DNA of 64,000 bases. It comes from Eunapius fragilis (Eukaryota > Porifera > Demospongiae > Spongillida > Spongillidae). The stretch lies in assembly GCA_963681505.1 (NCBI GenBank), contig OY811973.1, positions 5,738,128 through 5,802,127 of the forward strand, read 5' to 3'. Under the pieces are notes generated by a model. That model saw only the letters and a program-made list of their open reading frames with translations, was not told the DNA's origin and ran no database searches. Shown here piece after piece: positions 11,367-21,546 of the stretch (positions within the stretch are counted from its first letter, which is position 1; each line of letters starts with the position of its first letter). The position numbers and the translations under genes are program-made.

Positions 11367-12723
11367 ATCATAGATTAATGACCTTATAGATACGGGATTG
11401 GAAACGCTATATACGCTAGTATTACGTATGTATGTTCCATCATCGTTTCGCATGAATCTAATTAAAAAGCGCGGGCTCTTGTCAAGGGGAGGTGAAGAAA
11501 CTGTCCTGAACAGAGACAGCAAAGGTACAAGAAAGCAGTTGACGATATAAATAGTCGTATAGAAACTTGTGTAATCAGAAAACACGTTCAAATGATTCGG
11601 CTTTTAAACCTTGTGCTTTATGCGATGGTTAAACGGCTGTATCAGGTCATGCGAATAGGAAGTGAAATTTTTGCGCTGATTACTGTGGCGACACAGAATA
11701 GCTTTAAGCGTTGAAACCTCGTTACACAGCAAAGGCAGAGATGGTAGTGTTGCGTAGGGTTCGTTGCAAACTTGTAGTTGTTACACAAAAAGAGATTCCA
11801 GCGGCGGATACAGGTTTTGGGGGGGGGGGGGGGCACGGATGGTGGGTGTGGCTGGGGGTGGGGTCGGCTTCTGGCCCGATACGAAAAGCGGGGGGGGGGG
11901 GGGGGGGGGGGTGCTTTCGGTTTATGGCCCGATACGAGGAGCGGGGGGGGGGGGGGGGGGGGTGCTGTCGGATTCTGGCCCAAAACGAAGAGCGGTGGGG
12001 GGGGGGGGGGGAGGGTGCTGTCGGTTTCTGGCCCGATACGAAGAGCGGGGGGGGGAGTATGATCGCGTATCGGGGGGCCCGGGATATAGTACAGTAGTAG
12101 AGTTCATGCGTGCGGATATCAATAGACAGCGCAATCGTGCAGCTATATTATAAATTAAATGCGGCCCGAAAAGTTATGAATTTATAAATGAAGGGGGGGG
12201 GGGGGGGGGGGGGGGGGGCACGTGCCCCGAGTGCCCCCCCCCTGGATCCGCCGCTGGATTCAGAGCTTCAAACTCAAATTTGCGCGTTTTGAACCTCCAG
12301 CAGCTCGCAGGCTGTTGTTGTGACATGGTACAAAACTATGGCTTTTGGTTAGTATTTTACCAATCTAGAAAGGTCGATGGGTTGCGTGGTGTATGTTAAA
12401 GTCTTCTACACATATTGGTTCTAAAGATATACGGCCCACTATGCACATAAATGATCGCGTTCTTCTTGGTCGTATCACTCGTATGTATATTTTTATGGTT
12501 GTATCGTGCAGGTCATGTATCGACAAGGTCGCCCAGCATCAAAGCGCAAATACGAAAGGTGTACTAGACAATGTACTTCACTGACGGTTTCGAAACCTGG
12601 AAGAAGGCTAGAGTGTTCCACCTCCTACATCAAACATGACGTCATGCATACGTGAAACGATGATAGAATCGTGCAATGTACAGCGTTTCCAATCCCGTAT
12701 CTATAAGGTCATTAATCTATGAT
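11367..12723. repeat. Inner 41-bp inverted repeat inside the ISL2EU element
   Basis: The arms 11367-11407 and 12683-12723 are near-perfect complements (GACCTTATAGATACGGG in the left arm). Weaker matching continues inward to about 11455 and 12650. The motif GACCTTAT in the arm repeats the element's own terminal GACCTTAT. The enclosed 1.3 kb could be a nested non-autonomous relative, or a rearranged end of the parent. Confidence 0.65.
11799..12256. mobile_element. Non-autonomous hAT-like element with G-rich repeats
   Basis: The ends are CAGCGGCGGATACAGG and CCTGGATCCGCCGCTG. The 5-bp direct repeat GATTC lies at 11794-11798 and 12257-12261. Inside are about five tandem units, each a long G run followed by GGCCCGATACGAAGAGC, plus a final G run at 12190-12218. 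The same unit, in the other orientation, fills 27183-27497. The 5-bp duplication and CAG-type ends fit the hAT5 group of hAT elements. The Gly-rich open frames here are only repeat translation. Confidence 0.75.
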
Positions 12724-12750
12724 CGCATTAATGTTTCTTCGAATAAGGTC

Positions 12751-12860
12751 TATAAAATCTGCCCAAAACACGCTGCACCTATAGTCCAACGCGCGATGTT
12801 CGCAACCCTGCCGTTGTCTCCAGACGGTATAGTCGATCCCTCGAATCCGCCATTTTTTTT
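12751..12860. repeat. Repeat R1, right half (split copy)
   Basis: It matches 2129-2240 (TATAAAATCTGCCCAAA through TCGATCCCTCGAATCCGC) and directly follows the right end of the ISL2EU element. Confidence 0.8.
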
Positions 12861-12868
12861 CTCCTTTT

Positions 12869-13077
12869 CCTTCTTCTTCTTCTTTCTTCTTCTTTCTTCT
12901 TCTTCTTCTTCTTCTTCTTCTTCTTCTTCTTCTTCTTCTTCTTCTTCTTCTTCTTCTTCTTCTTCTTCTTCTTCTTCTTCTTCTTCTTCTTCTTCTTCTT
13001 CTTCTTCTTCTTCTTCTTCTTCTTCTTCTTCTTCTTCTTCTTCTTCTTCTTCTTCTTCTTCTTCTTCTTCTTCTTCT

Positions 13078-13147
<70 letters not shown>

Positions 13148-13309
13148 TTCTTCTCCTCCTCCTCCTCCTCCTCCTCCTCCTCCTCCTCCTCCTCCTCCTC
13201 CTCCTCCTCTTCTTCTTCTTCTTCTTCTTCTTCTTCTTCTTCTTCTTCTTCTTCTTCTTCTTCTTCTTCTTCTTCTTCTTCTTCTTCTTCTTCTTCTTCT
13301 TCTTCTTCT
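12869..13309. repeat. (TTC)n tract with an inner (CTC)n block
   Basis: About 440 bp of TTC triplets, interrupted by CTC triplets at about 13154-13207. The + strand is pure pyrimidine over most of it. The Ser-, Leu-, Phe-, Glu-, Lys- and Arg-homopolymer frames on both strands are repeat translation, not genes. Confidence 0.95.
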
Positions 13310-13631
13310 GTGGACGATTGACACAGGTTTTTGGATGCTGTCACTGGAGGTGGTGAAGACAACATTGCTGAGCTCAACAAGGGGGCAGTCGTATTCATTT
13401 AGCAAGGGTTGCCCTTCAGCTGACAGTAGTGAGTTGAACCCTTGGACTAAGCAATGCACCATACCACTTGACGTTTTGAACACTCACGTAAAATTCCATA
13501 TTGTGTCTATAAATGCAAGAAGTGTTATTATGAAGAACACACAATATGTACATGTACCTCAGCATTGCAAGCTGGATGTACTCCCCACAATTGACAGTAG
13601 AAAAGTCTCGAGTTACAACTGCACTATAGCC
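13310..13631. other. Unassigned spacer between two repeats
   Basis: This is non-repetitive sequence. The - strand frame reads DFSTVNCGEYIQLAMLRYMY and NMEFYVSVQNVKWYG; the + strand frame reads TRGQSYSFSKGC. Neither is recognised. It might be an exon remnant of the transposase-like gene at 14980-15665, but nothing proves it. Confidence 0.25.
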
Positions 13632-14511
13632 AGAAGTGGTGGTGGGGGAGAGTGGTGGTGGAGGAGAGTGGTGGTGGGGAAAGTGGTGGTGGGGGAGAGT
13701 GGTGGCGGGGGAGTGGTGGTGGGGGGGAGTGGTGGTGGGTGAGAGTGGTGGCGGGGGAGAGTGGTGGTGGGTGAGAGTGGTGGTGGGGGAGAGTGGTGGC
13801 AGGGGTGAGTGGGAGTGGTGGTGGGGTAGAGTGGTAGCAGGGGGAGAGTGGTGGTGGGAAGGAGTGATGGTGGGGAGAGTGGTGGTGGGGAGAGTGGTGG
13901 TGGGGAGAGTGGTGGTGGGTGAGAGTGGTGGTGGGTGAGAGTGGTGGTGGGGGAGAGTGGTGGTGGGGGAGAGTGGTGGTGGGAGGGAGTGATGGTGGGG
14001 AGAGTGGTGGTGGGGAGAGTGGTGGTGGGTGAGAGTGGTGGTGGGTGAGAGTGGTGGTGGGGGAGAGTGGTGGTGGGGGAGAGTGGTGGTGGGAGGGAGT
14101 GATGGTGGGGAGAGTGGTGGTGGGGAGAGTGGTGGTGGGGGAGAGTGGTGGTGGGGAGAGTGGTGGTGGGAGGGAGTGGTGGTGGGGTAGAGTGGTGGTG
14201 GGGGAGAGTGGTAGCGGGGGGGGGGAGAGTGGTGGTGGGAGGGAGTGATGGTGGGGAGAGTGGTGGTGGGGGAGAGTGGTGGCAGGGGTGAGTGGTGGCA
14301 GGGATGAGTGGTGGTGGGAGGGAGTGATGGTGGGGAGAGTGGTGGTGGGGAGAGTGGTGGTGGGGAGAGTGGTGGTGGGGGAGTGGTGGTGGGGGAGAGT
14401 GGTGGTGGGGGAGAGTGGTGGTGGGAGGGAGTGGTGGTGGGGGAGAGTGGTGGTGGGGTAGAGTGGTAGCGGGGGTGAGAGTGGTGGCGGGGGTGAGTGG
14501 TGGCGGGGGAG
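13632..14511. repeat. G-rich minisatellite, about 16-bp unit
   Basis: About 55 units close to GTGGTGGTGGGGGAGA, with variants (GGGTGAGA, GGAGGGAGTGATG) that recur in longer blocks of roughly 110-120 bp. The + strand has G runs of 2-5 throughout. Long open frames on both strands (Gly/Val/Trp-rich, or Pro/His/Thr-rich) are products of the repeat. Confidence 0.95.
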
Positions 14512-14979
14512 AGAGAAGGAAAAGGGTCCAAAGAGCAGATGAAGAGAGACAAAAGATGGGGGAGGGGAAAGAGAGACATGTTAACACGGACATTTATATA
14601 ATAGCTGGACAAAGTTAGTGTGCCCAACACTAGCCATCAATGTCCACCTTGTTACTACCAGCTCCCTCAGATGTCTTGCTGGCGTGTACTCTGACCTCAC
14701 AGCCATAGATGGTGTAGGCACCCTGCTTACCAGTGTGGAAAGGAAAAGGATTTACAACCCAACTGCACAGCTAGTACAAAATGTACCTTCCCACTTTCAC
14801 TCATGTTTCAATTCGCAGTACGGCTCCGTCACACTGCAGCAAAATATGCATCACCTATTGCAACATACTCGTACGTCACAATACCTGATGGTGGTACTTC
14901 ACTACAGTTCCTTTCAGGACACCAAGTTTGGAATGTTGAAAGGAGTCACAATCCCTCACTAATATTCAAGCAAAGTTAC

Positions 14980-15665
14980 CATTGGCGCAAAAAACCTGGC
15001 ATCTGAATGCCAACAATTCGCATGAAACATCTCCCTGGGCAGGCAAGATAAAATGGGTTTACAGTTACATTAAACTGTATAACTTACCGATATGTGCCCT
15101 CAATGTGTACAGGATACCTCACAAGGCTGCTCGCTATGTCAGGTCGACCAAGACACTGACGTATAACAGCATCCAATGGCACAGAATAAAATGGAACTCC
15201 ATGATCATTAGCATGCTAGTTGAAAAAAATATTTACTAACTGAAAGTAATATTTTTACCCCTTACCCTTGCAGGAATCTGTCTGCCAGGTAGCTTAAAGG
15301 TCTTAGTCTTAATATCAGATAGACTTGGTGTTTGAATTCCCATGTGTTTAAGGATAAACAGCACAAATGAACTCCCTGGGGGAAAAAGTGCCACTAAAAA
15401 TTAGCAATATTAATTTAAAAATCATACCATGGGATGCGGACTGTTTTGCAGCAAGTACAACTGAGCAAAGATCTTCGAAGGAAAAGGAAAATAACTTCCA
15501 TTGGTTTGCCCAGCCTTATCATTCATCTCCTCGAAAATTAAGGTCTTCAAGATCAGATGTGTCATCAGCTTCGTTGTCGATGTCAGAATCACGCGTTGCA
15601 GTCTCGTAAATCTCTCAGAATCGGGAAGTTCAACCTCTTCATTTGCATTCGGTGTACTGGTAGAT
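14980..15665 (-). CDS. Exons of a transposase-like protein (CACTA/Plavaka-like?)
   Basis: Three exon-like pieces have good splice borders. One ending at 15428 reads TSTSTPNANEEVELPDSERF early and YFPFPSKIFAQLYLLQNSPH late. Piece 15375-15266 reads LFILKHMGIQTPSLSDIKTK and FKLPGRQIPAR. Piece 15215-15088 reads HANDHGVPFYSVPLDAVIRQ, GRPDIASSLVRYP and HIEGTYR. A possible fourth piece near 15030-14995 reads EMFHANCWHSDARFFAPM. The order (FPSK..., a GVPSLS-like motif, an RYP motif, then a WxSD motif) resembles proteins of fungal and animal CACTA/Plavaka-type transposons. That resemblance is from memory and unproven. The phase between the first two pieces does not match, so this copy may be broken. 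Confidence 0.35.
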
Positions 15666-15816
15666 GTGTGAATTGTAAGGCTTCAAACGAATAATTTATG
15701 AGGACGCCCAGCGATGTGCTGTCTGTACTTTGAGGGGTAGGGAAACGTCTGATTGCATGGTGGAAGCTATTTGGCATAGATCAAACACAATGCACAACTT
15801 GTCACACTATTTAGAC

Positions 15817-16577
15817 CAGGGCCGCCGGAAGGATAACATAAATGGGGCGGCTCATTAATATTCATGACAATAACGTAATAAAATTATTAAAAGTGGTGAG
15901 CCATAGCAAGGGCCATACTGGCTAGGACTGTGATCCCTTCTGACTTTAGTTAAATAATAATAATATGTTGGTGTGTATTATGTATATATGCGTATTTGTA
16001 TACATGTATATCTTTTTAAATAAATTTTCAAAGGAAAAAAAAAAAGTTACATAACAAACTATTAATAATCTCTACAAATCACTTTTAAAGTACACATTTA
16101 ATAAAGTACAGTTTTATATATCTACAAATCAGATTTCTTTAAATCCGTTCCCAAATATATGTCTCCTATGTTCGTTGTCTGCAATGAACTCGTTAGCTAC
16201 GTCAACCAAATTGAGTTTATCTGTATGATCGCTGTGCACATGTAACACCATAAGGTGATTGAGCCGCTGCTGTGACATTGTTGATCGTAGGTAACTCTTG
16301 ATTCGTCGTACAGCACTGAGCGATCGCTCACTTTCAGTATTAGTAGCAGGCATTACAAGTAGTAGACTGACCAATTTCGTGACCTGCGACAGAAGCTCCA
16401 ATTGACCAGAACTACTGGTTTGGAAGAATTCGATGACATCTCAGGGTAGTTAAAGACAGCTGGTAGGTTATTCAATTAAAAGTAATTAAGCGAAAGGATT
16501 AAATAATATTTATAAATGTACCCGTAAAAAGTGGAGCGGCCATAGCCGCCCCAGCCGCCCCGGCTCCGGCGGCCCTG
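15817..16577. mobile_element. Short hAT element, 761 bp, 5-bp duplication
   Basis: The ends are CAGGGCCGCCGGAAGG and CCGGCTCCGGCGGCCCTG (18 bases, inverted to each other with few mismatches). TAGAC lies on both sides (15812-15816, 16578-16582). Only the last part of a transposase remains inside, so it is an internally deleted derivative. Confidence 0.8.
16129..16401 (-). CDS. hAT transposase C-terminal dimerisation domain, fragment
   Basis: The 90-residue frame includes LLVMPATNTESERSLSAVRR, IKSYLRSTMSQQRLNHLM and VLHVHSDHTD. This is the hAT C-terminal (hATC) dimerisation domain: P-A-(T/S)-N-x-x-x-E-R-(S/V)-F/L-S followed by the LRSTM..RL..L motif, as in ZMYM1-like and hAT5-type transposases. 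Full hAT transposases are about 600 residues or more, so the DDE core and BED finger are missing. It lies inside the 761-bp element and ends in TGA near the element's left third. It cannot transpose itself, but might be mobilised by a complete relative. Confidence 0.8.
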   Translation of the reverse strand: MELLSQVTKLVSLLLVMPATNTESERSLSAVRRIKSYLRSTMSQQRLNHLMVLHVHSDHTDKLNLVDVANEFIADNEHRRHIFGNGFKEI

Positions 16578-17214
16578 TAGACATATACTTACCGGTGCGC
16601 TTGACATGACCGTATGTTTATGCCGCGGAGAATTAATTGGAATAATACACGTGCTCATTGAAATGGCTTCACTCAGTTCACGCTATTACTCCGTCAACCC
16701 GATCGCCTAATGGTGCGAGGGCGGGTTGTTTCACGATACAATTATAGGCGCATTTGGTTAGCCTCACCTGCACGCAAGCTTAAGCCTCTCTTATAATACC
16801 CTGCTGTGTCCAATGAAGTAAATCAGGGATGGTGAGATATTATTTGGTAAACTAAATACGATCATTACATGAGGTATCTCGACCTGATCGGCAACACCAG
16901 ATATCTCAATGCAAGGAGCTCCAAGAATTCGTGCTTCTGGACCATCAGGCACTCCGTCCACATCAAAAGCATTACATTTTTAAAATGATACATGTATGAG
17001 TCATAAAGGAACAGCTATGATAATTAAGGTCTGGTACATATTGTTAATATTGGAACAGAATGATAGCAACAATATGTATCATAGTGTAGTATCAGGTATG
17101 TAGCAGGATCTAATAAATAAGTGTATGATACATCCATGGTACATACGCTGTCATCAATCCGTACCAGATTGTAGCATATGACATATTTGTTACAGATATG
17201 TTGAGAATTGGCTG

Positions 17215-17290
17215 TGTATATCGTTTATATCAGTTTCGATATAAATTAATAAATAGTGTGCGTGGGTGTATTTTTGCCGATTTATAAAAA
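17215..17290. repeat. Dispersed repeat R2, copy 2
   Basis: This is the second copy of the sequence at 2318-2400, containing CAGTTTCGATATAAATTA. The stretch 16583-17214 to its left shows nothing recognisable. Confidence 0.6.
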
Positions 17291-17503
17291 ATGAAGTATA
17301 CTTGCGGATGGACAGTTGGATAAGGATCGTAACTAAATGCTTGGACCCATATGTTGTCGGGCTTTCGTCTATACAAATTGCTATTGGAACTTTGATAAAT
17401 TGCCTAGGACCATAAGAACCCGTGTACTAAGCACGTGACCTTGCACGTGTTCGTTTTTATGTTCTGGTTGAAACATGCCTTCGCGTCAAAAGAGATCGGT
17501 ACA

Positions 17504-17836
17504 ATGAGAGCAAAGCATGAACCTAGTTCGGTGGCACACAAAGCAAAAGCCGGAGAACGTTACCAGGCGAACTCTGAGCAGAAGCGAGCCGACGAACGAC
17601 AACCGGATCTTGAGTGAATCGTGTCAGGAAAAGGACAAGGTACAGACCCTCGTCATCCTATTTTAATTTGTATCTTCAAACTGTATCTCTGATGATGACC
17701 CATGCGAGACGCTGGACGGGCGCGGTACGAAACAGACCCTGAGACGAAGCGAGCAAGAAAAGACGACGCAGATCGAAGCGAGACGCAGATCGAAGCGAGA
17801 CGCAGAAAGAACCTGGTGGTGCCGAAAAGGCCCTGA
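17504..17836 (+). pseudogene. Basic repeat-type protein fragment (RYxxDPExKRA)
   Basis: Two short open stretches (17504-17617 and 17702-17836) read GERYQANSEQKRADERQ and GRARYETDPETKRARKDDAD. They share a unit of the form R-Y-x-x-(D/N)-(P/S)-E-x-K-R-A. Long runs of such units are found at the front of some transposon-encoded proteins in sponges and other animals; this is from general memory. A stop separates the two stretches and no downstream enzyme domain is seen before the next element at 18516. Within it, the 15-bp unit CGCAGATCGAAGCGA is repeated in tandem. Confidence 0.35.
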
Positions 17837-18215
17837 ATCCAAGCGGGTTGGTGAGCACAAACGCTACCTTGATCATGCTGAAACAAGAAGAGCAGTTTAA
17901 AAGGCTAAATAGTCTGGGTCTGATCTAAACACTGCCTCCCAAGTGCTGGACAATAAGAAGTCAAGATTAAACGGTGAGTTTATGTGTATACTGTAACAAG
18001 TACTGTGGTGATTACTGAGCATTCTGATGTGTAACTTTAATGTAATGAAAAGTTAGGTTAATTTTTACTCAGATTTTATCTCGTTGAACCAAGAGATGTA
18101 AAAGGCAGGGTGTATAAATTTAATGTTTAGGTTTTGTCTCACAAAGAGATGATAACAGGCAGGGTTGTATGTTGCTTGAAAAGACACTAAATAGCAATAA
18201 AACGTACAAGAAAGG

Positions 18216-18530
18216 TTGTTGAAGATTTTAAAGAACCACATGAATGGTTGGTTGACCAAAGTACGCACTAGAATGTTAGCAATCCCTGTTGACACTAATG
18301 GCTGGCGTGTTGTGGCTAATGAAATAAAGGATAAAAGTAAGGGTGACAGTAATGACCGTCCCAAAAAGTGGCTTTGCACCAGTCAGTGTAGACGCTTGAG
18401 TGATGAAGAGGTAGATATAATTATAAAAACAAAGTTACTTTTCACAAAGCCTGTAGCGGACATTAGAGTAGCTCTAGGTGACCTTGGTAATTGTTGCCAC
18501 ATTGATCGTGACCTACAGTGGAGATCGTGA
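18216..18530 (+). CDS. Unclassified open frame, 104 codons
   Basis: The product reads GWLTKVRTRMLAIPVDTNGW early and RRLSDEEVDIIIKTKLLF late. It has no recognised domain and no splice signals that I can defend. Its last codons run into the left end of the transposon at 18516, so any real protein here was cut by that insertion. It may be chance. Confidence 0.2.
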   Translation: MLKILKNHMNGWLTKVRTRMLAIPVDTNGWRVVANEIKDKSKGDSNDRPKKWLCTSQCRRLSDEEVDIIIKTKLLFTKPVADIRVALGDLGNCCHIDRDLQWRS

Positions 18531-19101
18531 TAGTTGAACGAGAAAAAAATTGGCATTGATTTAATGTTTGCTTGAATTTTAAACAATAACCACATGCGAT
18601 ATTGAAATTCTAACTGCACAGTTGCACAGGCTAAACACTTGTTAACATGTGGTCCAAAAAGTGGTGCATCACGTGATTATCACGTTCTACCACTTTCGTT
18701 TTCAGTAACCCCGGTCTTGTCAACTAATTTTTGCTCCGTATCTTCACTCGGGGATAACGGATCAGGATGATTATTGGGATGTAGCTTAAGTACCAACCCA
18801 TAAATCATTTGGCCAAGCTAGATTCTGAACCCGGTAAAACGTTTGTGTATTTTCGACCAATACGTAGCTTTTTAAGACTAAAAGTATTAGGCTTTTTTTT
18901 TTTTCGAAGCGGTCGGTTCATGCTACACGAAGCACTCAGTTGTTCCAAACAATGATTAGTGCATCGTTTGGGCCTATATTTACAATGTAACAGCTCGTTT
19001 TTCTACTAGAATTCTCATTGCCAAACATCAGGCTTAAAAAATGCACCATTTTCAGATGAATTTCATTAAAAAGATGCCGTTATAGTCAGTTATTATTAGT
19101 T

Positions 19102-21030
19102 ATGGCTGAAGAAGTGGGCGGTGATAATACTGAAACGGAACACAGTTCTGTTCAAATCTCTGAAATCCAAGCATCATCGAGCAGCGAACGACGGCGGAGA
19201 GCAAGCAAAGGGGTAGAGCGTACCTGGGCATCGCTGCAGAAGAGATAAGCTCCGAGGGGTAACCCCAGTACTGGTGCCTCGGCACGGTGGTCGTCATTGA
19301 GCGAAGCTAAAAAGCACTGCAGGAGGACCAGCGGTACGATTTGTGAGAGTGCAGCAAAGGAATTAGATTCTCTTTCCGCACATATGCCAAACTTGCCCGA
19401 TACTGATGCAAGAACACTCGCACTTTGAATGTACTACATCGAAGTATCGAACGGAATGCATTGTGGTGATGCCGAGACCAATGTAAGCCAGATGTTTCTT
19501 GTGAGTCCTACAACAGTACGGAGGTGGGTTACATTGTGGGAAAGCACTGGAGAAGAGGCTTTGCTGGATGGTCGTAGCTCAAATCATGAAAGCGATCCAT
19601 CAATCCTTTTATCATGTCCTGATTTTGTTTTTGAGCTGAAATGTTGGATCAAGCAGAGATTAGCACAGGGTGGCAAACACAAAGACGGCTATCTAACTAT
19701 ACAGCAAGTTCAGGATTACATAAACAACGAACTCTTAAATGATGAAGACATTGTACCTGTTGAAATACTCGATATGCACGAAGAAAGATATCACTCTCGT
19801 GAAGTGTCACGTATGACAGCTCTTCGATGGGTTCATAAACTTGGATTTAAGTGGGCTGACTCATCAGCAGCACCATTCTGCGATGGACATGAAGATGAAG
19901 ATGTGGTTGCATATCGTAAAGTGTGGGTTGATGCAATGCTGGCATTAAAACCTCGCCTTCCAGTGCTTAATGAAACAACTGGAAAGCCAGAGTGGCCCAA
20001 TCTTCCAGCAGGCGAGAGACCACTTCTCCATGGAAATCACGATGAAGCCATTTTATATGCAAATCAGGGTAATCGATTTGCATGGGTATCGAATGACAGC
20101 TATCATCTGAAGCCCAAAGGAGAAGGAACCAGCATTATGGTGAGTGGTGTGTCTGCTGCTTGTCATGGTTGGTTGGGCCTCGAAACAGTAGAACCGAAAA
20201 CAGATGGGACTTGGAATCATGAGAACATTATGCAAAATGTAAGTAAAGTGATTGATCAGTTTGAGGCCCAGTTTCCAGAATGTCAATTACTACTTACATA
20301 TGACAATGCTCCAAGCCATGTAGCAAGAAGGAAAGGTGCCTTGACATCAAGTAGTATGAATAAGACTGATGGTGGAGCACAGCCAATTCTAACTCAAATG
20401 GGCTGGTACAACCATACGGATCCAGTTACAGGCACCACAGTAAGGATGCAACAGCAAATGTGGTACACAGGGCCAACTGGTTTACCTGTTGCAAAGGGTG
20501 CATTGAGGATATGTCAGGAGCGTGGTCTGGTTGGAGCTGAGAACATGAGGCGCGATGAACTTAGGACACTATTATCCAATCAGCCTGACTTTGCAAGTGT
20601 CAAACCAGAGTTACAGGAGGAGGTAGAACGGCGTGGACACATCCTATTGTTTGGACCTAAGTGCCATCCTGAGTGCATGCACATTGAGATTTGCTGGGCT
20701 CACATAAAGAAGTACTGCAGGCAGCATTGTGGCAACAATATTGTAACTCTGCGCACAAGTCTTCAATATGCATTGTCACAGCAGTATCTCTCAGTGACGC
20801 TTCATACCGCATTCTCAAATCATGCCTGGAAATGGATCGAAGCCTACTCAAAGGAAGCAGATGGCTTGGTGGTGTATGCAGCATTAGAAGAATTAAAAAA
20901 AGCTCATCGTCATCATCGAAGGGGAACTAACAAAGAAGCCCAGTGCCAATGCAAGTTACCTAATCCTACATGTACATGTAAACATCTAAAAATACCACAC
21001 ATATGTACTGATGCGCATTTTGTTTCATGA
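19102..21030 (+). pseudogene. DDE transposase, IS630/Tc1-like, two nonsense codons
   Basis: The frame runs 643 codons from MAEEVGGDN to TGA at 21030, broken only by TAA at 19246 and TGA at 19426. The second copy of this 5' part in the right arm has lysine and arginine codons there. Residues about 120-155 form a helix-turn-helix (VSPTTVRRWVTLWESTG). Catalytic candidates are D314 in GNHDEAILYANQ, D401 in LTYDNAPSH and E529 in HIEICWAHIKKYCR. The D-E distance of 128 is far longer than in Tc1 (about 34), because of an insertion with LPVAKGALRICQERGL and RRDELRTLLSNQPDF. Similar layouts occur in fungal IS630-like transposases. The C-terminus has a Cys-rich CQCKLPNPTCTCKHLK. From Met 19429 onward the frame is intact. 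Confidence 0.75.
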
Positions 21031-21096
21031 CCATAATTATATATACAATTCAAGTTATTACAAATGTCTGAAATGAACATCCAGCAAAGACTCTTC

Positions 21097-21546
21097 TCAG
21101 GTGCTTTCCCACAATGTAACCCACCTCCGTACTGTTGTAGGACTCACAAGAAACATCTGGCTTACATTGGTCTCGGCATCACCACAATGCATTCCGTTCG
21201 ATACTTCGATGTAGTACATTCGAAGTGCGAGTGTTCTTGCATCAGTATCGGGCAAGTTTGGCATATGTGCGGCAAGAGATTCCAATTCCTTTGCTGCCCT
21301 CTCACAAATCGTACCGCTGGTCCTCCTGCAGTGCTTTTTAGCTTCGCTCAATGACGACCACCGTGCCGAGGCACCAGTACTGGGGTTACCCCTCGGAGCT
21401 TTTCTCTTCTGCAGCGATGCCCAGGTACGCTCTACCCCTTTGCTTGCTCTCCGCCGTCGTTCGCTGCTCGATGATGCTTGGATTTCAGAGATTTGAACAG
21501 AACTGTGTTCCGTTTCAGTATTATCACCGCCCACTTCTTCAGCCAT
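21097..21546 (-). pseudogene. Second copy of the transposase 5' end in the right arm
   Basis: This open frame of 149 codons starts MAEEVGGDNTETEHSS and runs through the helix-turn-helix to WVTLWEST. It then loses homology at the inner edge of the inverted repeat and stops. It is the mirror of 19102-19551 but lacks that copy's two stops. On its own it would encode only a DNA-binding part without the DDE core. If expressed it could compete with the full transposase for the ends; that is speculation. Confidence 0.7.

Larger units (their letters stand above)
7347..12750. mobile_element. ISL2EU/Harbinger-type DNA transposon, 5.4 kb
   Basis: The left end is GACCTTATTCGA and the right end its complement, TCGAATAAGGTC. 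TATA flanks both sides (7343-7346, 12751-12754). The flanks together rebuild repeat R1, seen unbroken at 2041-2243 with a single TATA, so the insertion is shown by the sequence itself. It carries two genes facing each other: a THAP-DDE transposase (+) and a SWIM-YqaJ-PHD protein (-). That pair is the known gene content of ISL2EU elements, a branch of PIF/Harbinger. The right third (11364-12735) is odd: it contains an inner inverted repeat and a nested hAT-like element. The TATA duplication could also be read as a shorter duplication plus terminal bases. Confidence 0.85.

Noticed and set aside
12676-13483. Long Ser-, Leu-, Phe-, Arg-, Glu- or Lys-homopolymer open frames on both strands
   Set aside because: They are translations of the TTC/CTC triplet tract; open in every frame without start context or homology.
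13416-14630. A 404-codon Pro/His/Thr-rich frame on the - strand
   Set aside because: It is produced by the 16-bp minisatellite; several overlapping frames are equally long.
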